A stretch of 47,989 nt of DNA from Pseudomonadota bacterium (GTDB taxonomy: Bacteria > Pseudomonadota > Alphaproteobacteria > Reyranellales > Reyranellaceae). The stretch covers positions 1-47,989 of the forward strand of contig JAFEFG010000026.1 in assembly GCA_018240685.1 (NCBI GenBank), read 5' to 3'. Below, in pieces: positions 41,010 through 47,989 of this stretch; positions within the stretch are counted from its first letter, which is position 1; each line of letters starts with the position of its first letter. The position numbers were made by a program, and so were the translations under genes. A model generated the notes under the pieces. It searched no databases and had not been told where the DNA came from. It saw only the letters and a program-made list of their open reading frames with translations.

Positions 41010-41987
41010 TCATTCGATCACTTCGCTGGCGAGCGCGAGCAGCGAGGCGGGGGCCGTGAGTCCGAGCGCCCGCGCCGTGCCGAGGTTCACGACCAGTTCG
41101 AAGTGTGTCGGTTGCACGATCGGCAGATCGCCGGGGCGTGCCCCTTTCAGGATCCGGCCCGCATAGACGCCGGCCTGCCGATAGCCGTCGGCAAGGCTTG
41201 CGCCGTAGCTCATCAGGCCGCCGGCGGCCGGGAACTCGCGGATGTGATAGATCGCCGGAATGCCGAAGCGGCTCGCGAGGGCTATGAGCCGGCCCCGCTG
41301 CGAATCGAAGAACGGATCGTTGCCGACCACGAGCGCGCCCGCACGGGCGGATGCTGCGGTCGCGAAAGCCGGTTCGAACTCGGCTTCCCTGCTCGCCGCC
41401 AGGAACAAGAGGTGTTTGCCCAGGCTGCGCGCGGCCGCCTGCACGCTCTGCTTCTGGGCCTCGGCCTGCAGTTCGTTCGGGTTGAGCAGCACGGCGACAA
41501 CGTCGGCTTTCGGCGCCATCTCGCAAATCAGCTCCAGCCTCTTTCCGCCCAGGTCGGCGCTGATCAGGCTGACTCCGGTGATGTTCCCGCCCGGTCGGTT
41601 GATGCTGGTGACGAGCCCGGCGCGAACGGGATCGGATCCGACGAAGACGATGGGGATGGTCGACGTCGCAGCCTTCGCCGCCAGCGCCGACGGCGTCGAA
41701 CCGACGGCAACGATGATGGCAACGCGGCGCTCGACGAGTTCCCTCGCCAGCACCGGCAGGCGATCGTAGGCGCCTTCAGCCCATCGCGATTCGATCGTGA
41801 GATTCTGGCCCTCGATGTATCCGCTCTCGGCCAGGCCCTGCCGCAGGCCCGCGACATGGGCCGCCGATTCCGCCGGCGCCCGCGAGCTCAGCAGGCCCAC
41901 GACGGGCGCCGTCGGCTGCTGTGCGCGTGCGCCGAGAGGCGACAGCGCGGTCCCGGCCAGGAGCGTCGCCAGCGTCCGTCGTTTCAT
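41010..41987 (-). CDS. PF04392-type ABC substrate-binding protein (copy 3)
   Basis: 325 residues. The signal peptide is MKRRTLATLLAGTALSPLGARA. Family blocks: PVVGLLSSRAPAESAAHVAG, GYIEGQNLTIESRWAEG, RPGGNITGVSLISADLGGKR, GGLMSYGASLADGYRQAGVY, AGRILKGARPGDLPIVQP and FELVVNLGTARALGL. It is closer in sequence to copy 2 than to copy 1. A 291-base gap separates it from copy 2, so it may have its own transcript. ATG 41987 is the natural signal-peptide start; the frame is open far upstream only as antisense of the CoA-transferase. Confidence 0.9.
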   Translation of the reverse strand: MKRRTLATLLAGTALSPLGARAQQPTAPVVGLLSSRAPAESAAHVAGLRQGLAESGYIEGQNLTIESRWAEGAYDRLPVLARELVERRVAIIVAVGSTPSALAAKAATSTIPIVFVGSDPVRAGLVTSINRPGGNITGVSLISADLGGKRLELICEMAPKADVVAVLLNPNELQAEAQKQSVQAAARSLGKHLLFLAASREAEFEPAFATAASARAGALVVGNDPFFDSQRGRLIALASRFGIPAIYHIREFPAAGGLMSYGASLADGYRQAGVYAGRILKGARPGDLPIVQPTHFELVVNLGTARALGLTAPASLLALASEVIE

Positions 41988-42050
41988 GGCGCGCGCTCCG
42001 TCCGTCGACGTGCGCATGTCCTGCTCGCCGCGGCAGAAAGCACGGCGGCA

Positions 42051-42120
42051 TTTGCCCCCTGCGTCATTCCCAACCCCGGAAATCGACGGCCAGTCTACAG
42101 GCCGCCTCGGCATCGTCCAC
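42051..42120 (-). repeat. Upstream repeat element, copy A (before binding-protein copy 3)
   Basis: This is the partner of 40821-40890, ending 63 bases before the start of the copy 3 gene. The strongest conservation covers the CAGTCTACAG core and the flanking GCCG..T.GG and TCGTCCAC. Both copies could also be read as the tail of a short peptide ending in VDDA..ACRL and stop; I favour a non-coding leader. Confidence 0.7.
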
Positions 42121-42184
42121 CCGGTCATCCATGGGGAGCGCGTATCCGGCGCCATGCGCCTCTCCCGAAATCCCGGGCCTTCGC

Positions 42185-43396
42185 TCAGCCCAGCGCCCCC
42201 TGGGCGCGCAGCCTGTCGATGTCGGCCGGTCCGTAGCCGAGCTCTCCCAGGATCTCGTCCGTATGCGCGCCGTGGTCCGGCGCCGGGCCGGGCACGGTGG
42301 GGGCGGGCGCGAAGGAAAGGCGGATGGGCGCGGTGATGGTGCGCGGCATCTCCGCCACCGCGCTCTGCACGACGGCGCCGTTGGCGACGGCCTGCGCGTC
42401 CTCCGGCACGTCGCGCAGCACGCCCAGCAGGCCGAAGGTGATCTCGTGCCGGCGCAGGCGGGTGCGCCACTCCGGCCACGGCCGCGCGGCGAAGATCGGA
42501 TCGAGGATCGCGGCAAGCTCGGTCGCGTGGGCGCGCCGCAGGTCGGTCGTCTGGAAGCGCGGGTCCTCGAGCAGGTCGGGCCGCTCCATCGCCGCGCACA
42601 GCTCGGGCCACAGCTTCTCCTCGCGCACGATGGTGAGCTGGATCCAGCGGCCGTCGGCGGTGCGGTACTGGTTGGCGAGCGCGCTGCGCGGCGTGGTGCG
42701 CGGCGGACGCGGCGCGACGAAGGCGCCGAGCAGGGCGCCCTGCGCCAGGAGCGCGTTGGACCACAACCCGCCCGCGTGCAGCGACGTCGACACCTCGCTG
42801 CCCTCGCCGGTGCGCGCGCGATGGAGCAGGGCCATGCTGATGGCGGCGAAGAGGTTCATGCCGGCCATCTGGTCGCCCTGCGCCGGCAGCGAGAAGGCGG
42901 GCGGCCCGCCTTCGTAGGTGAGCGCGTCGAGCAGGCCGGAGCGGGCGAAGAAGGCGGTCGAGTCGAAGCCCGGCTGTTCGGCGTCCGGCCCCTGCTCGCC
43001 GTAGCCCGTCATCGAGGCGTAGATCAGGCGCGGGTTGAGCGGCGCCACGTCGGCGTAGCGCATGCGCAGGCGCTCGCGCACCTTGAGCGGGAAGTTCACC
43101 ACCATCACGTCGGCTGTCGCGACCAGCCGGTCGAAGACGCCGCGCCCCTCGGCATGCTTGAGGTCGAGCACCATCGCGCGCTTGTTGCGGTTGACGAGGT
43201 GCCAGCAGAAATTCACCGGATGCTGCGGGATCGAATGCGCCTGGCCGAGCTTGCGCTGGGGGTCGCCTTCGCCGGGCGGCTCGATCTTGATCACCTCGGC
43301 GCCGTAATCGCCCATCACCGTGGTCGCGACCGGTCCGGCGATGAAGCTCGCCAGGTCGAGCACCCGCAGTCCCTGCAGCGGCAATTGTCCGCCCAT
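42185..43396 (-). CDS. Family III CoA-transferase (CaiB/BaiF type)
   Basis: 403 residues. It moves CoA between carboxylic acids in the cytoplasm. The N-terminal block GLRVLDLASFIAGPVATTVMGDYGAEVIKIEPP (shown here in part as SFIAGPVATTVMGDYGAEV) is the family hallmark. The expected catalytic aspartate lies in PGFDSTAFFARSG. GGPPAFSLPAQGDQMAGMN and the C-terminal LLGVLRDVPEDAQA region complete the fold. It is divergent from the SGNH hydrolase/feruloyl-CoA synthetase pair. Together they suggest catabolism of an acid through its CoA thioester. Which acid is unknown. Confidence 0.93.
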   Translation of the reverse strand: MGGQLPLQGLRVLDLASFIAGPVATTVMGDYGAEVIKIEPPGEGDPQRKLGQAHSIPQHPVNFCWHLVNRNKRAMVLDLKHAEGRGVFDRLVATADVMVVNFPLKVRERLRMRYADVAPLNPRLIYASMTGYGEQGPDAEQPGFDSTAFFARSGLLDALTYEGGPPAFSLPAQGDQMAGMNLFAAISMALLHRARTGEGSEVSTSLHAGGLWSNALLAQGALLGAFVAPRPPRTTPRSALANQYRTADGRWIQLTIVREEKLWPELCAAMERPDLLEDPRFQTTDLRRAHATELAAILDPIFAARPWPEWRTRLRRHEITFGLLGVLRDVPEDAQAVANGAVVQSAVAEMPRTITAPIRLSFAPAPTVPGPAPDHGAHTDEILGELGYGPADIDRLRAQGALG

Positions 43397-43436
43397 TGAT
43401 GTTTTCCTCCCAAACTCGTACAGGCGAGCCTACCCC

Positions 43437-44606
43437 ATGGCTGGAAGCTGGCGAAATCCCTGGATCGCTGCGGGCCTGATCGCGCTGCTCGCGGTCGGCG
43501 CGGCGGCATTGCCTTCGATGGGCTGGACCTCGGCGCTCGCCGTGCTGCTGGGCCTGGCGGGCGTCGTGCTGCTGCACGGCAATGTCTGGCGCAGCGGCGC
43601 GCTGCTGTTCGCCGCGGTCGCGGTGGCCGTGGGCCTGCTCGACCTGTTCGCAGGTCTTCTCGCACCGGCCGCGCACGGTGTCGGCCTCGTGAAGACAGCC
43701 GAGCCGGTCGACTGGCTGATGCCCGATCCCGACCTCGGCTACAGCCCGCGCCCCGACACGAAGGTCGTCGCCACCTCGACCTACGACGGCGCTACCGTAT
43801 TCCGCGTCACCTATACGATCGACGACAGGGGCACGCGCCGCAGCCCGCCCGCGCCGGCCGGCGCCGACACCTACCTGTTCCTGGGCGAATCGTTCATGTT
43901 CGGCCAGGGCGTCGGCGACGACGAGACGCTGCCGGCGCAGTTCGCCCGGGCCAACGACGGCAAGGTGCGGACAATCAACTTCTCGGCGCCGGGCTATGCG
44001 CCCAACCAGCTCGTGCGCGCCGTCGAGACCGGCCGCCTCGATTTCCTGAAGGGCGAGCCCATCAAGGCGGCAGTGACCTGGATCATCCCCGCCGACATGT
44101 CGCGCGTCACCGGCGACGAGTCGTGGCTGGCCTCCTCGCCGCGCTACCGGCTCGAGGACGGCGTGCCGCGCTTCACCGGATCGTTCTCGCAGTACCGGTG
44201 GAGCCATCCGCTCGCCGGGCTGCGCTACGTCGCCGACCAGAACTTCCCCTTCATCGCCGCGATCGGCCTGCAGCAGCGGCAGGAGGCGCAGGCGGCGCTG
44301 TTCTCGGCGCTGCTGGTGCGGCTGCAGCAGCTGGTGCGCGAGAGGCTGAATGCGCCGCTGCTGGTGCTCTACAGCTGGCCCGACGAGACGACGCCGGCGA
44401 ACCCGGGCGAGCCCGTGGAGACGCGCAAGGCGCTGGTGAAGATCCTGGCAGGCCTGCGCGCGCGCGGCCTGTCCCTGATGTCGGCCGAGAAGCCGACCTG
44501 GGGCAACGACCTGTCGAAGATCGTCATTCCCCACGACGGCCATCCGACCGCGTTCGCCAACGCGCTCGTCGCCACGGCCCTGAAGGAGCGGCTGCTGGCG
44601 CCATGA
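43437..44606 (+). CDS. Membrane-anchored SGNH/GDSL-type hydrolase
   Basis: 389 residues. Three hydrophobic segments in the first 80 residues are followed by a soluble domain. Block I is FLGESFMFGQGVGDDET, in which the serine of GES is the probable nucleophile. The asparagine-containing NFSAPGYAPNQ resembles block II/III. The catalytic D-x-x-H pair is in PHDGHPTAFAN near the C-terminus. The layout recalls membrane-linked esterases and O-acetyl-transfer partners. Its last 4 bases overlap the start of the feruloyl-CoA synthetase gene, so an ester-cleaving step feeding that ligase is an attractive but unproven idea. The ribosome site is weak. Confidence 0.82.
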   Translation: MAGSWRNPWIAAGLIALLAVGAAALPSMGWTSALAVLLGLAGVVLLHGNVWRSGALLFAAVAVAVGLLDLFAGLLAPAAHGVGLVKTAEPVDWLMPDPDLGYSPRPDTKVVATSTYDGATVFRVTYTIDDRGTRRSPPAPAGADTYLFLGESFMFGQGVGDDETLPAQFARANDGKVRTINFSAPGYAPNQLVRAVETGRLDFLKGEPIKAAVTWIIPADMSRVTGDESWLASSPRYRLEDGVPRFTGSFSQYRWSHPLAGLRYVADQNFPFIAAIGLQQRQEAQAALFSALLVRLQQLVRERLNAPLLVLYSWPDETTPANPGEPVETRKALVKILAGLRARGLSLMSAEKPTWGNDLSKIVIPHDGHPTAFANALVATALKERLLAP

Positions 44607-46423
44607 ACGGACCGGACCGCCTTGCCCCCATGCGGCAGCTCGACCGTCCCGCGCCGCGGGTCGAGATCGAGCGCCGCCCCGACGGCGTGCTGGTCCTGTC
44701 CGCCGGCCGGGCGCTGCCGGCCGACTATCCGCTGATCATCGACCGCCTGCAGGCCGCCGCCGAACGCCGGCCGCAGGTGACGTTCCTCGCCGAACGCCGC
44801 GGCCCGCAGCGCCAGTGGCAGCGTCTCACCTATGCCGAGGCGTGGGCGCAGACGGGCGCGATCGCCTCGTGGCTGATCGCGCAGGGCTTCGGCCCCGGCG
44901 GCCCGCCGATCGCGATCCTGTCCGACAACAGCCTCGAGAACGCGCTGCTGCTGTTCGGGGCCCAGCGGGCGGGCGCGCTGGTGGCGCCGCTGTCGCCCAA
45001 CTACGCGCTGACCGGCGCGAAGACCGGCGACTTCAGCCGCTTCGATCATGCGATGGCGCTGGTCGAGCCGGCGCTGGTGTTCGCCCAGGACTCGCGCGCC
45101 TACGGTCCCGCCCTCGACCGCGCCGCCGCGCGCGGCGCCCGCCTCGTCACGGTGGACGGCGGCCGCGGCCTCGCCTTCGCCGCGCTGGCCAACACCTCGA
45201 TCGACGCCGCGGTGGCGGAGCGGCGGATGCATATCCGCCCCGACACGCCGGCCAAGATCCTGTTCACTTCCGGCTCGACCGGATTGCCCAAGGGTGTGCT
45301 CAACACCCACGGCAATCTCGCCGCCGCGATCGAGATGATCCGCGCCGTCGGCGAGCCGCTCGACGAGAGCCGCGTCTCCGTCACGCTCGACTGGCTGCCC
45401 TGGCATCACACCTGGGGCGGCAACTCCAACCTCAACGCGGTCGTGCGCGTGGCGGGCTCGCTCTACATCGACGGCGGCCGGCCCATCCCCGGCCGCTTCG
45501 ACGAGACGATCGAGAACCTGCGCGAGCTGTCGCCGTCGTCTTTCGGCTCGGTGCCGGCCGCCTATCCGCTGCTGCTGGAGGCGCTGGAGCGCGACGCCGA
45601 CCTGCGCCGCGCCTTCTTCAGGAACATGCGCGCGCTGGGCTATGGCGGCGCGCTGTTGCCGCAGGAGAGCTTCGACCGCCTGCAGGCGACGGCGACGGCG
45701 GAACTCGGCGAGCGCCTGCCGTTCGGCGCCGGCTGGGGCATGACCGAGACCACCAGCACCGGCTTCATGGTCTACTGGAACGTCGATCGCGCCGGCCTGC
45801 TCGGCCTGCCGCAGCCCGGGATGCAGGCCAAGCTGGTGCCGGTCGGCGACCGCTACGAAGTGCGCGTCAGGGGCCCCAACGTGATGGCGGGCTATTACCG
45901 CAATCCCGAGGCCACCGCCGAGGCGTTCGACGAGGAAGGCTTCTTCCGCACTGGCGACGCCGCGCGCTGGGTCGATCCCGGGCGGCCGGAGGCGGGCATC
46001 CTGTTCGCCGGCCGCGTCGCCGAGGAGTTCAAGCTCGCCTCGGGCACCTGGGTCCGTGCCACCACGCTGCGCCCGCAGCTCCTCGATGCGCTGCAGCCCT
46101 ATGTGCGCGAGCTGGTGATCGCCGCGCCCGACCGGCCGTGGCTGGGCGCGCTGGTGTGGCTCGATCCCGCCACGCTGGCCGCCGCCGACTGGCGCGCCGC
46201 GCTGGCGTCGAAGCTTGCCGCCTTCAACGCCCGCGCCGGCGGATCGAGCGGGCGCGTCGAGCGCCTGCTGCCGCTCGCCGAGCCGCCCTCGGCCGCCGAG
46301 GGCGAGGTGACCGACAAGCGCTCGCTCAACACCCGCCGCGTGCTGGAGCGCCGCGCTGCCGACCTGGCGCGCCTCTATGCCGAGCCGGCCGACCCCGAGG
46401 CGATCCTGCCGGCGGGCGGCTGA
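44603..46423 (+). CDS. Feruloyl-CoA synthetase-type acyl-CoA ligase
   Basis: 606 residues. It activates an aromatic or other acid with ATP and CoA. The AMP-binding motif is ILFTSGSTGLPKGVLNTH. Then come DWLPWHHTWGGNSN, GWGMTETTST and the hinge block GDAARWVDPGRPEAGILFAGR. The segment RVAEEFKLASGTWV is characteristic of feruloyl-CoA synthetases, where other ligases have a D-x-IK motif. Start ATG 44603 overlaps the SGNH hydrolase stop (ATGA). The enoyl-CoA hydratase-lyase and vanillin dehydrogenase normally paired with Fcs are not in view, so the substrate could be a different hydroxycinnamate-like acid. Confidence 0.9.
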   Translation: MNGPDRLAPMRQLDRPAPRVEIERRPDGVLVLSAGRALPADYPLIIDRLQAAAERRPQVTFLAERRGPQRQWQRLTYAEAWAQTGAIASWLIAQGFGPGGPPIAILSDNSLENALLLFGAQRAGALVAPLSPNYALTGAKTGDFSRFDHAMALVEPALVFAQDSRAYGPALDRAAARGARLVTVDGGRGLAFAALANTSIDAAVAERRMHIRPDTPAKILFTSGSTGLPKGVLNTHGNLAAAIEMIRAVGEPLDESRVSVTLDWLPWHHTWGGNSNLNAVVRVAGSLYIDGGRPIPGRFDETIENLRELSPSSFGSVPAAYPLLLEALERDADLRRAFFRNMRALGYGGALLPQESFDRLQATATAELGERLPFGAGWGMTETTSTGFMVYWNVDRAGLLGLPQPGMQAKLVPVGDRYEVRVRGPNVMAGYYRNPEATAEAFDEEGFFRTGDAARWVDPGRPEAGILFAGRVAEEFKLASGTWVRATTLRPQLLDALQPYVRELVIAAPDRPWLGALVWLDPATLAAADWRAALASKLAAFNARAGGSSGRVERLLPLAEPPSAAEGEVTDKRSLNTRRVLERRAADLARLYAEPADPEAILPAGG

Positions 46424-46454
46424 TCGCCTTCCCGGGGGCTGTCCCCGATCCTCT

Positions 46455-46472
46455 GTCCCAGCGGGCTGGGAC
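46455..46472 (+). terminator. Hairpin downstream of the ligase gene
   Basis: GTCCCAG and CTGGGAC pair perfectly around a CGGG loop, 32 bases after the stop codon. No T-tract follows, so it is a possible Rho-assisted or processing hairpin rather than a classical terminator. Confidence 0.4.
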
Positions 46473-46508
46473 GGCTCCGATGCCGCTGCCATCGGCCTTT
46501 TCGCGCTT

Positions 46509-46580
46509 CTGTCCCGCCGTCCCCGGTGTCCCGTCCTGTCCCGGCTGTCCCGGCTGTCCCGGGCGTCCCGCCTGTCCCAC
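46509..46580. repeat. Nine-base tandem repeat, G-quadruplex-capable on the minus strand
   Basis: About eight units of CTGTCCCGG-like sequence; three are perfect and consecutive (46536-46562), the rest one to three changes away. On the minus strand this gives eight runs of at least three G separated by 5-7 bases, fitting the G3+N1-7 rule. It ends 34 bases before the next gene start. Confidence 0.8.
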
Positions 46581-46614
46581 GCCGGGCTGGCGTCATTTCG
46601 TGAAGGAGTCTCCG

Positions 46615-47148
46615 ATGAGCGACCGCTTTGTCGTGATTTCCGGCTGTTCCGGCGGCGGCAAGTCCACGCTGCTGGCCGAGCTGCAGGCCCGCGGCCATGC
46701 CGTCGTCGAGGAGCCGGGCCGGCGCATCGTCCGGCAGGAGCGGGCAGCCGGCGGCTCGGCGCTTCCCTGGTCCGACCTGGCGGCCTTCGCGCGCCGCGCG
46801 ATCGGCCTGGCGCTGGCCGACCGGGACGCGGCCCGCGCCCGGTCGGGATGGGTGTTCTTCGACCGCGGGCTGATCGATGCCGCGTCGGCGCTGGAGGCCG
46901 TCACTGGCGAAGCGGTGCTGAAGGCCCTGGCGGCCGCGCACCGCTATCACCGACGGGTCTTCCTGGCGCCGCCGTGGCCGGAGATCTACGCGACCGACGC
47001 CGAGCGACCGCACGGCCTCGACGCCGCGCTCGCCGAGTACCGGCGCCTCGAGAGCGTCTTCCCGGCGCTGGGCTACGAGGTGGTGCTGCTGCCCAAGGTC
47101 CCGGTTTCCACCCGCGCCGACTTCGTCCTCGATATCCTGTCGACCTGA
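46615..47148 (+). CDS. AAA family ATPase/kinase-like protein (AAA_28 type)
   Basis: 177 residues. Walker A is SGCSGGGKSTLL at residues 9-20. FFDRGLIDAASALEA carries a DRG motif seen in nucleoside or nucleotide kinase-like P-loop proteins. VFLAPPWPEIYATDAERP is the family hallmark. It is a predicted small-molecule or NTP-dependent kinase of unknown substrate. ATG 46615 is supported by AAGGAG eight bases upstream; an in-frame start at 46480 would add a repeat-encoded Pro/Cys stretch and is rejected. It is preceded by a tandem repeat. Confidence 0.85.
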   Translation: MSDRFVVISGCSGGGKSTLLAELQARGHAVVEEPGRRIVRQERAAGGSALPWSDLAAFARRAIGLALADRDAARARSGWVFFDRGLIDAASALEAVTGEAVLKALAAAHRYHRRVFLAPPWPEIYATDAERPHGLDAALAEYRRLESVFPALGYEVVLLPKVPVSTRADFVLDILST

Positions 47149-47234
47149 TCGGCGGCGAAGGCGCAGGCGGTAGCGACCGGAATCGTCGTTTCACCGCGGC
47201 TCGTGGCAAAACGGCTCCAGGAGAGCCCCAAGCC

Positions 47235-47989
47235 ATGCAGCCCGAATTCCCGCCCGCCCATCCGCTGATGCCGCCGATCTATGCCGCCGCGGAACTGCTC
47301 ACGGCCGCGCTGCCGCCGCGCGAGGCGATCGTGGAGCCAATCCTCGCCCGCGAGGGGCTCGCCATGCTCTACGGGCCGCGCGGGCTGGGAAAGACCTTCG
47401 TCGCGCTCGGCCTCGCCTGGGCCGCCGCCGCGGGCGGCCGCTTCCTCAGGTGGCAGGCGAGCCGGCCGCATCGCGTGCTCTATGTCGACAGCGAGATGCC
47501 GGCCGCCGACATGAGCCGGCGCCTCGACATGCTGGGCTCGGCGCCGCCGGGCCTCTCCTTCATGATGGCCTCGCTCAGCCCCGCCGGCCTGCTCGATCTC
47601 GGCAAGCCGGACGGCCAGCGCGGCTTCGAGCGCTGCTGGGGCCCCCATCCGCCCGAGCTGCTGGTGCTCGACAACCTCTCCAGCCTGGTCGGCCTGCGCA
47701 GCGGCGATCCCGACAGCTGGAACACGCTGCAGGCGTGGCTGCTCGGCCTGCGCCGGCGCGGCATGGCGGTGCTGCTGGTCCATCACGCCGGCAAGGACGG
47801 CACGCAGCGCGGCACCAGCCGGCGCGAGGACGTGCTCGACCTCGTGCTGGCGCTGCGCCGACCCGCCGACTACGCGCCCGACCAGGGCGCCCGCTTCGAA
47901 CTGCATTTCGAGAAGGCGCGCGGCCTGCACGGCGAGGCGGTGGCGCCGTTCGAGGCGCGCCTCGTCACCGACGGCACCGGCCTCGCGCG
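47235..47989 (+). CDS. RepA-like AAA_25 ATPase/helicase (3' end outside window)
   Basis: 251 residues are visible; the C-terminus is cut by the right edge. Walker A is GPRGLGKTF and Walker B is ELLVLDNLSSL. The switch region is VLLVHHAGKDGTQRGTSRRE followed by DVLDLVLALRRP, which identifies the RepA/DnaB-like hexameric helicase family common on plasmids, phages and integrative elements. N-terminal MPPIYAAAELL and REAIVEPILAREGLAMLYGP are typical. GGAGA lies upstream of ATG 47235. Its presence hints that a mobile element may begin near the right edge, but nothing else here confirms that. Confidence 0.87.
   Translation, partial: MQPEFPPAHPLMPPIYAAAELLTAALPPREAIVEPILAREGLAMLYGPRGLGKTFVALGLAWAAAAGGRFLRWQASRPHRVLYVDSEMPAADMSRRLDMLGSAPPGLSFMMASLSPAGLLDLGKPDGQRGFERCWGPHPPELLVLDNLSSLVGLRSGDPDSWNTLQAWLLGLRRRGMAVLLVHHAGKDGTQRGTSRREDVLDLVLALRRPADYAPDQGARFELHFEKARGLHGEAVAPFEARLVTDGTGLA

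Noticed and set aside
46326..46580. Collagen-like Gly-X-Y peptide on the minus strand
   Set aside because: The Gly-Gln-Pro pattern comes from the nine-base DNA repeat; no ribosome site, and the rest overlaps the ligase gene antisense.

Overview
This window is GC-rich, densely coded chromosomal DNA from an alphaproteobacterium. The organism call rests on several features: a chimeric NADP-malic enzyme with a phosphotransacetylase tail, a HemY and mitofilin-like pair next to uroporphyrinogen-III synthase, an 898-residue MutS, a type 2 ArgC, class IIIb cyclase signalling, and several PF04392-type periplasmic binding proteins. The mix resembles Reyranella or Bradyrhizobium-like soil and water bacteria. 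Genus is inference only. No rRNA, tRNA, CRISPR array or intact insertion sequence was recognised.

Layout. 1-3.8 kb: an amidohydrolase of the N-acyl-D-amino-acid deacylase type (cut by the left edge) and maeB with a clear intrinsic terminator. 3.9-4.8 kb: a lone nucleotidyltransferase. 4.8-10.3 kb: a five-gene minus-strand peptide-type ABC importer operon in the order ATPase-ATPase-binding protein-permease-permease. 10.6-14.7 kb: an MFS carrier divergent from mutS. 14.7-19.6 kb: a minus-strand group with a core-type methionine synthase, hemY, an in-frame HemD-mitofilin-like fusion and an O6-alkylguanine methyltransferase. 19.7-22.6 kb: a Tat-type exported lipase-like hydrolase, then a tightly coupled pair (thiazoline-carboxylate hydrolase family plus a CurA-like reductase). 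23.1-28.7 kb: argC, an ABC importer (double permease plus ATPase with a C-terminal extension, no binding protein), a small hypothetical and mgtC. 28.8-31.4 kb: an MgtA-type P-ATPase behind an FNR/FixK-like box. 31.4-33.3 kb: a GNAT acetyltransferase and a luciferase-like monooxygenase. 33.4-42.0 kb: a signalling cluster. 42.2-46.4 kb: a class III CoA-transferase divergent from an SGNH hydrolase-feruloyl-CoA synthetase pair. 46.6-48.0 kb: two AAA ATPases, the last RepA-like and cut by the right edge.

The most unusual part is the signalling cluster. Two PF04392-type periplasmic binding proteins, a 1293-residue sensor kinase (dCache, HAMP, four tandem GAF modules, HisKA and HATPase), a stand-alone receiver and, after 67 bases, a receiver fused to a class IIIb nucleotide cyclase all lie on the minus strand. 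The first four are joined by three successive 4-base ATGA overlaps. A third binding protein lies just upstream. No permease or transport ATPase is nearby. My reading is that the binding proteins present a ligand to the kinase, which feeds two receivers, one of which makes a cyclic nucleotide. The second most striking signal is the class-II-spaced FNR/FixK-like promoter in front of the Mg-type P-ATPase, which would link cation transport to low oxygen.
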